This document shows positions 6,948 through 12,720 of a DNA stretch of 13,412 bases, piece by piece (positions within the stretch are counted from its first letter, which is position 1; the number at the start of each line of letters is the position of its first letter). The notes beneath the pieces are model-generated. The model made no database searches and was not told the DNA's origin. It saw only the letters and a program-made list of their open reading frames with translations. The stretch is from positions 1-13,412 of the forward strand of contig JAGXHN010000027.1 in NCBI GenBank assembly GCA_024636225.1, in the 5' to 3' direction. This stretch comes from Desulfuromonadaceae bacterium (GTDB lineage Bacteria; Desulfobacterota; Desulfuromonadia; Desulfuromonadales; UBA2294). The translations under genes were made by a program, and so were the position numbers.

Positions 6948-7032
6948 GTCATCCCCGAATGTATTAATCAAAGGATCCAGTCTTCAGACGTTTAAAACAT
7001 GGATTCCCGATCAAAATCGTCTCGGGAATGAC
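6948..7032. repeat. Composite inverted-repeat element, copy 1
   Basis: The 85-bp unit is bounded by GTCATCCCCG (left) and CGGGAATGAC (right), imperfect terminal inverted repeats. Inside, GGATCCAG (6973-6980) faces a GGATTCC half, and ATTCCCGA/TCGGGAAT (7003-7010/7022-7029) forms an 8-bp stem. The core ATTCCC-N-GGGAAT resembles the Neisseria dRS3 type of repeat; homology is not implied. It is non-coding. Confidence 0.7.
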
Positions 7033-7043
7033 ATGAATAATTG

Positions 7044-7084
7044 TTGCCTTTGCCTCTCTCTGCGGACTCTGCGAGAGCCGCCTT
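7044..7084. repeat. Interspersed repeat, CTCTCTGCG / CTCTGCGAGAG module
   Basis: The block CCTCTCTCTGCG followed by CTCTGCGAGAG recurs at 7301-7330 and 9005-9040 with small changes. It marks the degenerate repeat family that fills the gaps between genes in this window. It is non-coding. Confidence 0.6.
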
Positions 7085-7158
7085 TGACAAATGAATTCTA
7101 TCAAAGGATCCATGGCCTTAAATGCTGGATTCCCGATCAGAACCGCTTCGGGAATGAC
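7085..7158. repeat. Composite inverted-repeat element, copy 2 (left end worn)
   Basis: It shares ATTCTATCAAAGGATCCA with copy 3 and has the stem ATTCCCGA/TCGGGAAT at 7129-7136/7148-7155, ending GGGAATGAC at 7158. The left terminal repeat is degraded to about TTGACAAATGA. Confidence 0.65.
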
Positions 7159-7440
7159 AAAAAAAGTCGTTGTGTTTGACCTTCTTTGTGTTCTTCGTGC
7201 CTTCGTGTGAGACAAGATCTTAAAGCTTCTCTCGCCCGTTCACTGCGTTCACTCGAGAACTCAGAGGTCACAGAGGAAACCTAAAGACTTATACCTATGC
7301 CTTTGCCTCTCTCTGCGTGCTCTGCGAGAGACAGCTTTTAACCTGTCAGATTTGATCAGATTGCATCCGCGGCCAATCAACCCTTAATTTTCTTTGCGGC
7401 TTCGTGGCTTCGTGTGAGATAGTTTGAGCTGTTTCGAAGA
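7159..7440. repeat. Degenerate interspersed repeat block upstream of the MBL gene
   Basis: Modules in order: TTCTTTGTGTTCTTCGTG with CTTCGTGTGAGACA (about 7182-7214); CTCTCGCCCGTTC..CTCGAGAAC..CAGAGGAAACC (7229-7282); CTCTCTGCG (about 7307); CCTGTCAGATTTGATCAGATT with CCGCGGCCAAT (about 7341-7378); CTTCGTGGCTTCGTGTGAGA (about 7400-7419). Each recurs elsewhere in the window in the same orientation. No gene is seen. Confidence 0.6.
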
Positions 7441-7500
7441 GCCTATCGTGCAAGGCTCAATCGATATTTATGTTTACTTTGCTATCGCAAGGGGGGAAGG

Positions 7501-8895
7501 ATGAATCGGTCTTCTGAAATTATTCACCACGGGGGGAAACAGACAGTTACCGGATCGTGTCATGAGCTTCGTCTGAAATCTGCTTCAGGCGATTTTGCTG
7601 TTCTGATCGATTGTGGTCTGCTGCAGGGGGAACAGAGCGATGTCGATCCGCAGATCGATTTTCCGCTCGATCTCATTCGCGCCCTGATTGTGACTCATGT
7701 TCATATCGATCATGTCGGTCGTATCCCGCAGCTTCTTGCGGCCGGATTCAAAGGACCGATCTATTGCAGTGAGCCGTCGGCACAACTTCTGCCGCTGGTG
7801 CTCGAAGATGCGGTAAAGATCGGTGTGACGCGCAATCAGGAGCTGATTCGAAAATTTCTTCGTCAACTGCAGAGACAGATTCGACCGCTCTCTTACAATG
7901 TGTGGCATGAGATTGTTGACGAATCTTCAATCCAGCTGGCGGTTCGATTGAAAACGGCCGGCCATATTCTCGGTTCGGCTTATCTCGAAGCGCGCATCCG
8001 CTCTGCAGGTGGAGAAGAGATTGTCGTCTTCTCGGGGGATCTTGGCGCGCCGTACACGCCACTCCTTCCGGCGCCAAAATCCCCTTACCGGGCTGATCGC
8101 CTTGTGCTTGAAAGCACCTACGGTGACCGCCTGCATGCCGATCGCAAGATCCGCCGCCAGACCCTGAAAGCGATCATTGAGAAGGCGCTGCAAGATCGTG
8201 GCGTGGTTCTGATCCCGGCTTTTTCCCTCGGTCGCACTCAGGAGCTGCTGTACGAACTCGAAGAGATTATTTTTAAAAACCGCAAAGAATTTGCCGCAAA
8301 AAAACTCCCCTGGAGTGAGCTGGAGATTATTGTCGATTCCCCTCTGGCGAGTCGGTTGACCCGTCTCTATCGTAAATTGCAAGATTATTGGGATGCCGAG
8401 GCGAAAAAGCGAGTGAAGTCCGGACGTCATCCTCTCGGCTTCGAGCAGATCACCACCATCGACACGCATGAGGCTCATCTTTACGCCGTCGATTATCTGC
8501 GCAAGACCGCCCGCCCGGCTGTTGTCATTGCCGCTGGCGGGATGTGTGCCGGTGGCCGGATTGTTAACTATCTCAAAGAGCTGCTTCCGGATCCCCGGAC
8601 GGATCTGCTGTTTGTCGGTTATCAGGCCGAGTCGACCCCCGGTCGCGCTATTCAAAAATACGGGCCGCAAGGCGGGTATGTTTTCCTGGATGGAGAAAAG
8701 ATCGGTATCCGTGCGCAGATTCATACGATCTCGGGTTATTCAGCCCATGCTGACCAGAAAAATCTGCTCGATTTCGTTAAACGGATTCGGCACAAGCCTG
8801 AAATGATCCATCTTGTGCATGGGGAGAGTGAGGCGCGCGAAGTGTTGAAGCGGGAGCTGGAGCGGCTTTTACCTGATGCAACGATTGTGATTTAG
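7501..8895 (+). CDS. MBL-fold beta-CASP ribonuclease-like protein with RMMBL domain
   Basis: The 464-residue cytosolic protein has all motifs of the CPSF73/YSH1-like beta-CASP group, zinc enzymes that cut or trim RNA. Visible are TVTGSCH (15-21), the first aspartate in IDCG (36-39), HVHIDH (66-71), H155 in AGHILGS, D180 in FSGDLG, E204 in LESTYG (motif A), H416 in SGYSAHAD (motif B) and H440 in LVHGE (motif C, RMMBL). The length is usual for bacterial members. AAGGGGGG about five bases before the ATG is a strong ribosome site. It stands alone between repeat blocks that carry direct repeats on either side. The substrate cannot be told from sequence; RNase rather than DNA-repair nuclease is the likelier reading. 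Confidence 0.92.
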   Translation: MNRSSEIIHHGGKQTVTGSCHELRLKSASGDFAVLIDCGLLQGEQSDVDPQIDFPLDLIRALIVTHVHIDHVGRIPQLLAAGFKGPIYCSEPSAQLLPLVLEDAVKIGVTRNQELIRKFLRQLQRQIRPLSYNVWHEIVDESSIQLAVRLKTAGHILGSAYLEARIRSAGGEEIVVFSGDLGAPYTPLLPAPKSPYRADRLVLESTYGDRLHADRKIRRQTLKAIIEKALQDRGVVLIPAFSLGRTQELLYELEEIIFKNRKEFAAKKLPWSELEIIVDSPLASRLTRLYRKLQDYWDAEAKKRVKSGRHPLGFEQITTIDTHEAHLYAVDYLRKTARPAVVIAAGGMCAGGRIVNYLKELLPDPRTDLLFVGYQAESTPGRAIQKYGPQGGYVFLDGEKIGIRAQIHTISGYSAHADQKNLLDFVKRIRHKPEMIHLVHGESEAREVLKRELERLLPDATIVI

Positions 8896-8910
8896 GCGCG
8901 ATGATATCGC

Positions 8911-8932
8911 GGCTTCCTGTGAAAAAGCCTTT
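8911..8932 (+). terminator. Weak candidate terminator after the MBL gene
   Basis: GGCTT (8911-8915) pairs with AAGCC (8925-8929), followed by only TTT. A second hairpin, CGCGAT/ATCGCG (8897-8902/8906-8911), lies just before it. The short T-run makes this uncertain. Confidence 0.35.
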
Positions 8933-8938
8933 AAACGT

Positions 8939-9057
8939 CTCTCGCCCGTTCGCTTCGCTCACTCGAGAACACAGAGGAAACCTTAAAGACGTAACCACGG
9001 TCTTGCCTCTCTCTGCGAACTCTGCGGGCTCTGCGAGAGTCGCCTTGCTTTTAACCT
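8939..9057. repeat. Degenerate interspersed repeat block downstream of the MBL gene
   Basis: CTCTCGCCCGTTC..CTCGAGAAC..ACAGAGGAAACC..AAAGAC (8939-8990) repeats the block at 7229-7290 in direct orientation, with a 9-base difference. The CTCTCTGCG/CTCTGCGAGAG module and CTTTTAACCTGTCA follow. The last is cut by the composite element at 9058. Confidence 0.65.
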
Positions 9058-9145
9058 GTCATCCCAAAAAAGATTCTATCAAAGGATCCAGCCTTTTCAA
9101 TTTTCAAGATCTGGATTCCCGATCAAAAACCGCTTCGGGAATGAC
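9058..9145. repeat. Composite inverted-repeat element, copy 3
   Basis: This 88-bp copy begins GTCATCCC and ends CGGGAATGAC. It contains GGATCCAG facing CTGGATTCC, and the stem ATTCCCGA/TCGGGAAT at 9115-9122/9135-9142. It sits inside a CTTTTAACCTGTCA(GATT) repeat that continues uninterrupted in the copy near 7335. This looks like an insertion. Confidence 0.7.
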
Positions 9146-9360
9146 AAAAAACGGTCGTTGCCTATGACTTTCTTCGTGTCTTTGTGGCTTCGTGTGAGAC
9201 AAGACTTTAAAGCTTCCCCTCTCGCCCGTTCACTTTGTTCACTCAAGCCGCAAAGGCGCAAAGTTAAAACCAGAATCTTTGTTAAAGACCTAAACCAAAC
9301 TTGCCGTTTTTGCCCTTCTTTGCGTTCCTCGCGGCTTTGCGTGAGGCAGCTTTTGACCTG
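9146..9360. repeat. Degenerate interspersed repeat block before the parE fragment
   Basis: Modules are CTTCGTGTGAGACAAGACTTTAAAGC (about 9188-9213), CTCTCGCCCGTTCACTTTGTTCACTC (about 9220-9245), CCGCAAAGGCGCAAAG, and a 29-base stretch at 9292-9320 that is identical to 12750-12778. It ends in CAGCTTTTGACCTG. A long open frame runs through the block into mntA, but its N-terminal part is only translated repeat. Confidence 0.6.
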
Positions 9361-9398
9361 TCAGCCTGTGCCAGAGGGAGAAAAGAGATTTTCTTCAT
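9361..9398 (-). pseudogene. parE-type toxin 5' fragment
   Basis: Read on -, the 38 bases give a start codon and MKKISFLPLAQAD. This matches the first 12 codons of the parE pseudogene at 12315-12352 with only two base differences, both in one codon. The rest of the gene is absent and the repeat CTTTTGACCTG begins at once. The 24 bases before its start codon (9396-9419) match 12721-12744 with one mismatch, so the fragment looks like a deletion product of a related locus. Confidence 0.7.
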
Positions 9399-9535
9399 CG
9401 AGTGCAAAAAGTTATCTCATCAAGGGGTCACCATTGACAATTCCTACTCAGGGACGACTAATTCTGCTAAAGTGTCACCCATATCAAAACAACAACCAGA
9501 CAATAGTCATGCAGTCTCGAAAGAGGATGAGCGTC

Positions 9536-9832
9536 ATGCTGAATACCAACGAGGTCACGGAAAAGCTGGAGAAGCACCTTGAGATCCTGCGAATGCAGTA
9601 CGGGGTTGAACGGATTGGCCTGTTCGGGTCGCTGGTCCGCGGTAGCCAGCACTCCGGAAGTGATATCGACCTTTTGGTCGAATTCAAGAAGCCCGTGGGC
9701 TTGTTCAAGTTCATCGAACTGGAAAATCAGCTCTCCGACCTTCTGGGAGCAAAAGTCGACCTGGTCACGCCCAATGCCCTCAAGCCCGGCATAGGCAAGC
9801 GCATTCTTGATGAAGTTCGCTATGTCAATTGA
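9536..9832 (+). CDS. mntA: MntA-type nucleotidyltransferase antitoxin (minimal nucleotidyltransferase)
   Basis: The 98-residue protein carries the DNA polymerase beta-like signature GSX10DXD: G31-S32 and D43-D45 within GSDIDLLVEF. A third acidic residue is D75 in AKVDLVT. In studied MntA-HepT modules this enzyme transfers AMP to a tyrosine of the HEPN toxin and so silences it. The start at 9536 is chosen because AAGAGG (9521-9526) lies at fair spacing and homologues start close to the helix before the GS motif; the open frame further upstream is repeat DNA. TTGACA at 9434-9439 is a perfect -35 box but the -10 is unclear. It overlaps hepT by 11 bases. Confidence 0.9.
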   Translation: MLNTNEVTEKLEKHLEILRMQYGVERIGLFGSLVRGSQHSGSDIDLLVEFKKPVGLFKFIELENQLSDLLGAKVDLVTPNALKPGIGKRILDEVRYVN

Positions 9833-10172
9833 TCGACCGATTGACGATTATCTGGCGGACATCATCGAAGCGATAAGCGACATTCGTTCTTTCATCGCCG
9901 GGTTAGATTATGAAGAATTTGCTGTTGACAAGAAAACTGTCAATGCGGTGATTCGAAGTCTTGAGGTTATTGGAAAGGCTGTCAAGAAGATCCCCACCGG
10001 TTTGCGACAGAAACACAACGATCTTCCCTGGAAGGAGATCGCCGGAACACGTGACAAACTGATCCACGAATATTTCGGTGTTGATCTGCAGATTCTCTGG
10101 GAGACGGCCAAAAACGACCTCATTCCCCTCGAAAAAGCCATTCGATCTTTACAGGAAGATACTCCTTCGTAA
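9822..10172 (+). CDS. hepT: HepT-type HEPN ribonuclease toxin (DUF86)
   Basis: The 116-residue helical protein has the HEPN motif RX4HXY as RDKLIHEY (R77, H82, Y84), the RNase catalytic residues plus the tyrosine that MntA modifies. SIDRPIDDYLADIIEAI at the start is typical for the family. The ATG at 9822 is preferred; TTG 9807 and ATG 9810 are in frame but lie deeper in mntA, and none has a clear ribosome site, which suggests translational coupling. Toxin and antitoxin are both complete, so the module is probably functional. Known HepT proteins cleave tRNA or mRNA and slow growth. Its downstream neighbours are on the opposite strand. Confidence 0.9.
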   Translation: MSIDRPIDDYLADIIEAISDIRSFIAGLDYEEFAVDKKTVNAVIRSLEVIGKAVKKIPTGLRQKHNDLPWKEIAGTRDKLIHEYFGVDLQILWETAKNDLIPLEKAIRSLQEDTPS

Positions 10173-10224
10173 ATTTACACGTACAGCCGAATCCATCAGT
10201 CTGACCACTACACGATCAATCCCA

Positions 10225-10548
10225 TCAGATAAGGCTTTCCAGCCCCTTACGGTCGAGAATGTTCAGCAGTTTCAGCGACGGCCCGCCGGGATGCTTTTCG
10301 CCAATCTCCCATTTCTGCACGGTGGAGAGGCTGGTATTGAGGATGGAAGCGAGCACCGCCTGGCTGAGCCGATAGCGCTCACGCAGAGCGCGAATGTCCG
10401 TGGCGGTATAGTCAGGAACCGGCTCAAGGCACAAGGCATCGTAACGTCGCATGGCGCGCTTGTCGATAAAATCCAGAGTACGCAGATCCCGAGCAACATC
10501 ATGAACGGCATCAAGAATCCGGTTTTTGTTAATTTTTGTTTGTTTCAT
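10225..10548 (-). CDS. HTH antitoxin of a HigBA-like module
   Basis: The 107-residue protein has a helix-turn-helix of the Cro/C1 type in its C-terminal half: ATDIRALRERY (49-59), then LSQAVLASILNTSLSTVQKWEIG (61-83; two parts, recognition helix about 74-81). This fits antitoxins of the HigA/NadS kind that bind the toxin and repress the operon. The ATG at 10548 is chosen for GGAGGTG at good spacing; an in-frame start 14 codons upstream lies inside the toxin gene and has none. It overlaps the toxin gene by 20 bases, in toxin-first order as in higBA. Confidence 0.85.
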   Translation of the reverse strand: MKQTKINKNRILDAVHDVARDLRTLDFIDKRAMRRYDALCLEPVPDYTATDIRALRERYRLSQAVLASILNTSLSTVQKWEIGEKHPGGPSLKLLNILDRKGLESLI

Positions 10549-10918
10549 GCAACACCTCCAGCAGAGCCCCACTCTCGATCGCAGCGGCAATTTGCTCTTT
10601 GCTTAAGCTCAATAGGTCGCCAGCCAACATTTTCAAGGATTCCAGTTCCCGGTCCGAAATATTGGATCGTTGGTTCTTTTCGAAGCCAAACACGAAGATC
10701 CATCGATCACCACAATTGGTTGCCAGAAGCGTCCGCGTACTGCCGCGTTTCCCTTGCCCCGGGAGAGCGATCCGTTTTTTTACGATCCCGCTCCCAAGGA
10801 CGGCATCGACCAATCCGCTGACCATTTCAACGACTGCTTCGGACAATACTTTGTCTGACAACCCAACCTTTTTCGCCCAACGATTGAAATACCGAGTTTT
10901 CAGGATCGTGCATGACAT
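10529..10918 (-). CDS. RelE/HigB-like toxin (PF06296-type)
   Basis: The 129-residue protein shows the pattern of this RelE subgroup: FNRWAKKVGLSD (11-22), KKRIALPGQGKRGSTRTLL (47-65) and FGFEKNQRSNISDREL (77-92). Members are mRNA-cleaving or ribosome-dependent toxins, with basic residues such as K47, K48, R49 and R62 likely at the RNA face. The length is slightly above usual because of a C-terminal extension that overlaps the antitoxin start. AGGTG lies seven bases before the ATG. A promoter with a possible operator sits just upstream. Both partners are intact. Confidence 0.85.
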   Translation of the reverse strand: MSCTILKTRYFNRWAKKVGLSDKVLSEAVVEMVSGLVDAVLGSGIVKKRIALPGQGKRGSTRTLLATNCGDRWIFVFGFEKNQRSNISDRELESLKMLAGDLLSLSKEQIAAAIESGALLEVLHETNKN

Positions 10919-10936
10919 ACTATAGCACCTAGTGGC

Positions 10937-10976
10937 ATAGATAACAATAGATAAAGGATTCGTGATTCCGTCTCAA
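10937..10976 (-). promoter_or_regulatory. Promoter and direct-repeat operator candidate of the HigBA-like operon
   Basis: Read on -, TTGAGA (10971-10976) and TATCTA (10948-10953) are 17 bases apart, a good sigma-70 pair. ATAGATAA occurs twice on +, at 10937-10944 and 10947-10954, a 10-base period that puts both on one helix face over the -10 box. This would suit binding of the HTH antitoxin for autorepression. Confidence 0.5.
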
Positions 10977-10991
10977 GTTTACGCACTTAAG

Positions 10992-11024
10992 CCTTTGACC
11001 TGTCAGATTTAATCAGATTTTCTC
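10992..11024. repeat. Interspersed repeat, CCTGTCAGATTTAATCAGATT module
   Basis: CCTTTGACCTGTCAGATT..ATCAGATT repeats modules at about 7341, 11366 and 12007. It lies between the HigBA-like promoter and the RelE remnant. Confidence 0.55.
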
Positions 11025-11058
11025 GACACGCAACTTTGATGACAAAATGAGTCCATTA

Positions 11059-11256
11059 TCATTTTAAATTCCGGTAGAAATTTTCATGCGAACCAAGCAG
11101 CAGTAAAAGTCTGGAAACCGGGTCATACTCATAAGCCAGCGATGTCAGCTGACCGTTGCATTTGAATTGATACACATAGACCCCGGCCAAATCCCCTCTC
11201 TTGGCCACCCCGACTGTCGGATCTCGCACAATGGTGGCAACCGCAGCGTCCACATC
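11059..11256 (-). pseudogene. RelE/ParE-family toxin remnant, N-terminus replaced by repeat DNA
   Basis: The last 65 or so codons read DVDAAVATIVRDPTVGVAKR, then GDLAGVYVYQFK, LTSLAYEYDP and LLLLGSHENFYRNLK to the stop. This is the C-terminal two-thirds of a RelE/ParE-type toxin of a group common in environmental proteobacteria. The first 25-30 residues expected are missing: coding sense ends where copy 4 of the composite repeat begins (about 11257). The frame stays open through the repeat to an ATG at 11448, so a fused 129-residue protein could be made, but its first 63 residues are translated repeat. No antitoxin is next to it. Confidence 0.75.
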
Positions 11257-11305
11257 TATGGCGTTAAAGGCTGGATTCCCGATCAAAAACCGCTTCGGGA
11301 ATGAC
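11257..11305. repeat. Composite inverted-repeat element, copy 4 (right half)
   Basis: ATGGCGTTAAAGGCTGG resembles copy 2, and the following stretch through the stem ATTCCCGA/TCGGGAAT (11275-11282/11295-11302) to ACGGTCGTTG is identical to copy 3. The left half is absent; the RelE remnant takes its place. Confidence 0.7.
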
Positions 11306-11420
11306 AAAAAACGGTCGTTGCGTTTGACCTTCTTTGTGTTCTTTGTGGCTTCGTGTGAGACAGCTTTTGACCTATCAGATTTTATCAGCTTGCATCCGCA
11401 GCCAATTATAGCCCTTGATT
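11306..11420. repeat. Degenerate interspersed repeat block next to the RelE remnant
   Basis: Modules are TTCTTTGTGTTCTTTGTGGC, TTCGTGTGAGACAGC, CTTTTGACCTATCAGATTTT and CATCCGCAGCCAAT, in the same order as at 7182-7378. No gene is seen outside the read-through frame of the RelE remnant. Confidence 0.6.
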
Positions 11421-11444
11421 CAAAAGCAATTTTTTGCGCCGACT

Positions 11445-11753
11445 TCATTCCCCTTCACTCACCCGCCACCCCTTACGGTGCGCTTCAGTATCGTGGCGGT
11501 GCTCGGCCAAATCAGAAGACATTGCCGTCACACGTTGGTCAACTTTATGAATTTCCCCTTTGAGATTATCCTCAACGCGATCCAACCTCTCGGCCAGCAT
11601 CTGCTGCCCCTCGACCACCAGGTCGAGATTGTGCTGGAAGTCTTCACGCTGAATACCAAGTTGATGACGAAAGTCTGCGCCAATCTCTCCCCTGAATTTC
11701 CCCATCATGAGAAACATCATCTCTTCAAATCGCCGAAAATCTTTTTCTTCCAT
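11445..11753 (-). CDS. Small coiled-coil protein of unknown function
   Basis: The 102-residue product is highly charged and predicted helical, with heptad-like spacing across about 30-90 (DLVVEGQQMLAERLDRVED at 44-62, DQRVTAMSSDLAEHRHDTE at 72-90). Similar small proteins occur beside RelE/ParE genes in deltaproteobacteria, as far as can be recalled; no function is established. It lies just upstream of the RelE remnant on the same strand, so it may once have been transcribed with it. The start at 11753 has AAGGGA at seven bases. No signal peptide or membrane segment is seen. Confidence 0.6.
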   Translation of the reverse strand: MEEKDFRRFEEMMFLMMGKFRGEIGADFRHQLGIQREDFQHNLDLVVEGQQMLAERLDRVEDNLKGEIHKVDQRVTAMSSDLAEHRHDTEAHRKGWRVSEGE

Positions 11754-11876
11754 TCCTCTTTCCCTTCAAAATCAAAACCCTCATACCCTTTTTCGTGTCA
11801 TCCGCGTTTCATTAAAAACTCAAAGTTTCACTGACTCCCTAAATAAACGCCTTAAAGCCTTTGAACCTGAATCTTC

Positions 11877-12050
11877 ACCGCCCGTTCGCTTCGCTCACTC
11901 GAGACGCAAAGGGTGCAGAGTAAAGACCAAAACGACTTTGGTTATACAAAAAAAAGATCCAAGGTTTCCTCTGCGTTCCCTGCGCCTCTGCGGTAAACGC
12001 CTTGCCTTTGACCTATCAGATTTTATCAGATTTTCATCGCGGCCAATTAC
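11877..12050. repeat. Degenerate interspersed repeat block downstream of the parE pseudogene
   Basis: CGCCCGTTCGCTTCGCTCAC (11880-11899, nearly as at 8944), GACGCAAAGGGTGCAGAG, CCTCTGCGTTCCCTGCG, CTTTGACCTATCAGATTTTATCAGATT and CATCGCGGCCAAT follow in order. The block stops right at the parE stop codon. The 120 bases before it (11757-11876) hold nothing recognised. Confidence 0.6.
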
Positions 12051-12052
12051 AT

Positions 12053-12352
12053 TCAAGTCTCAATCCGCCTATTCCAATACGCGGGTTTTCGTCTCAGATG
12101 GCCAACGGCAACAATAATAATCGTATCGGCAGAGATACCGAAAAAAACGCCATACGAAAGCGGTTCACCAGGCAGCGTCTGATTTTTTTTACCGACAAGA
12201 GGTTGAAGCTCTGGGAAAGATGCAATAAGGCGGATCGATTGGTCCAGCTCCAAAAGGAATTCTTAGCCGAGGCCGACAGCCTGATCTTCATACCAGATAA
12301 AAGCATCATCAAGCTCAGCCTGTGCCAGAGGGAGAAAAGAGACCTTCTTCAT
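12053..12352 (-). pseudogene. parE-type toxin with premature stop and two compensating frameshifts
   Basis: Read on -, the gene starts MKKVSFLPLAQAELDDAFIW, continues YEDQAVGLG, then a TAA, then EFLLELDQSIRLIASFPELQ and, after a disturbed stretch, YGVFFGISADTIIIVAVGHL and RRKPAYWNRRIET. This is a whole ParE-family toxin of about 99 codons. The stop stands where the family usually has E or D (GLG-E-EFL). At a run of eight A the frame slips; reading one A fewer gives KKIRRCLVNRF, the expected RxL..F context, and one missing base before TATGGC restores the frame. Its ATG overlaps the antitoxin TGA as ATGA. Toxin activity is probably lost. Confidence 0.85.
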
Positions 12353-12567
12353 TTATGACGATACCTGGAGATCACCGATTCATAAGAAATCGCATCGACC
12401 TCGCCACGGTCAAAAGACTCCCAGCGAGATTCCGCCTCTTTGGCCCAGATCTGTTCAATCTCGGCATCGGGCTTAATCGTATCTCGTATCACCCGATCGA
12501 TCAGTCGAACTTTCTCCGCAGGTGAAAGTTTTTCAATTTCGAGAACAAGCTCCTGTGCTGTAGACAT
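12349..12567 (-). CDS. Addiction-module antitoxin (PF09720-like), partner of the parE pseudogene
   Basis: The 72-residue protein matches the small unstable antitoxin family: an N-terminal helix MSTAQELVLEIEKLSPAEK, then a motif IEQIWAKEAESRWESFDRGE (37-56) and a short tail AISYESVISRYRHK. AAAGGAGA lies six bases before the ATG. Its stop codon overlaps the toxin start by four bases, the usual coupling for this pair. The antitoxin frame is intact although the toxin is broken, as expected if the toxin decays first or if the antitoxin still guards against a related toxin. Confidence 0.88.
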   Translation of the reverse strand: MSTAQELVLEIEKLSPAEKVRLIDRVIRDTIKPDAEIEQIWAKEAESRWESFDRGEVDAISYESVISRYRHK

Positions 12568-12598
12568 CAGCCGTCTCCTTTATACAAAAGCATATACG

Positions 12599-12676
12599 TT
12601 AGACTTCCAGAAAACCATTCGCCACGGGCAGCACTCCCCCCTGCATAAATTTCAAAATTTCTTCGCGCGTTATCAT
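12599..12676 (-). CDS. Possible 25-residue small ORF
   Basis: ATG at 12676 opens MITREEILKFMQGGV, then LPVANGFLEV and TAA. AAAGAAG lies about five bases upstream. The first residues resemble the start of some nucleotidyltransferase antitoxins (TREEIL), but nothing else follows. It could be a gene remnant or chance. It precedes the antitoxin gene by 31 bases on the same strand. Confidence 0.2.
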   Translation of the reverse strand: MITREEILKFMQGGVLPVANGFLEV

Positions 12677-12720
12677 GTACTTCTTTAACCAAATACTTAA
12701 AAAGAGAATACAATAGCTTC

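Noticed and set aside
6937..7215. Open frames on both strands in the repeats before the MBL gene
   Set aside because: They are read-through of the composite elements and modules; the same peptides arise at every copy.
7159..7440. CRISPR array
   Set aside because: Repeats are degenerate, vary in spacing and module order, and have no regular spacer length; no cas gene is present.
7927..8724. 265-residue frame on - across the MBL gene
   Set aside because: Antisense shadow; all metal-binding motifs are on the + frame.
9158..9535. Long upstream extension of the mntA reading frame
   Set aside because: It is translated interspersed repeat with no protein-like pattern; the ribosome site and family length support the start at 9536.
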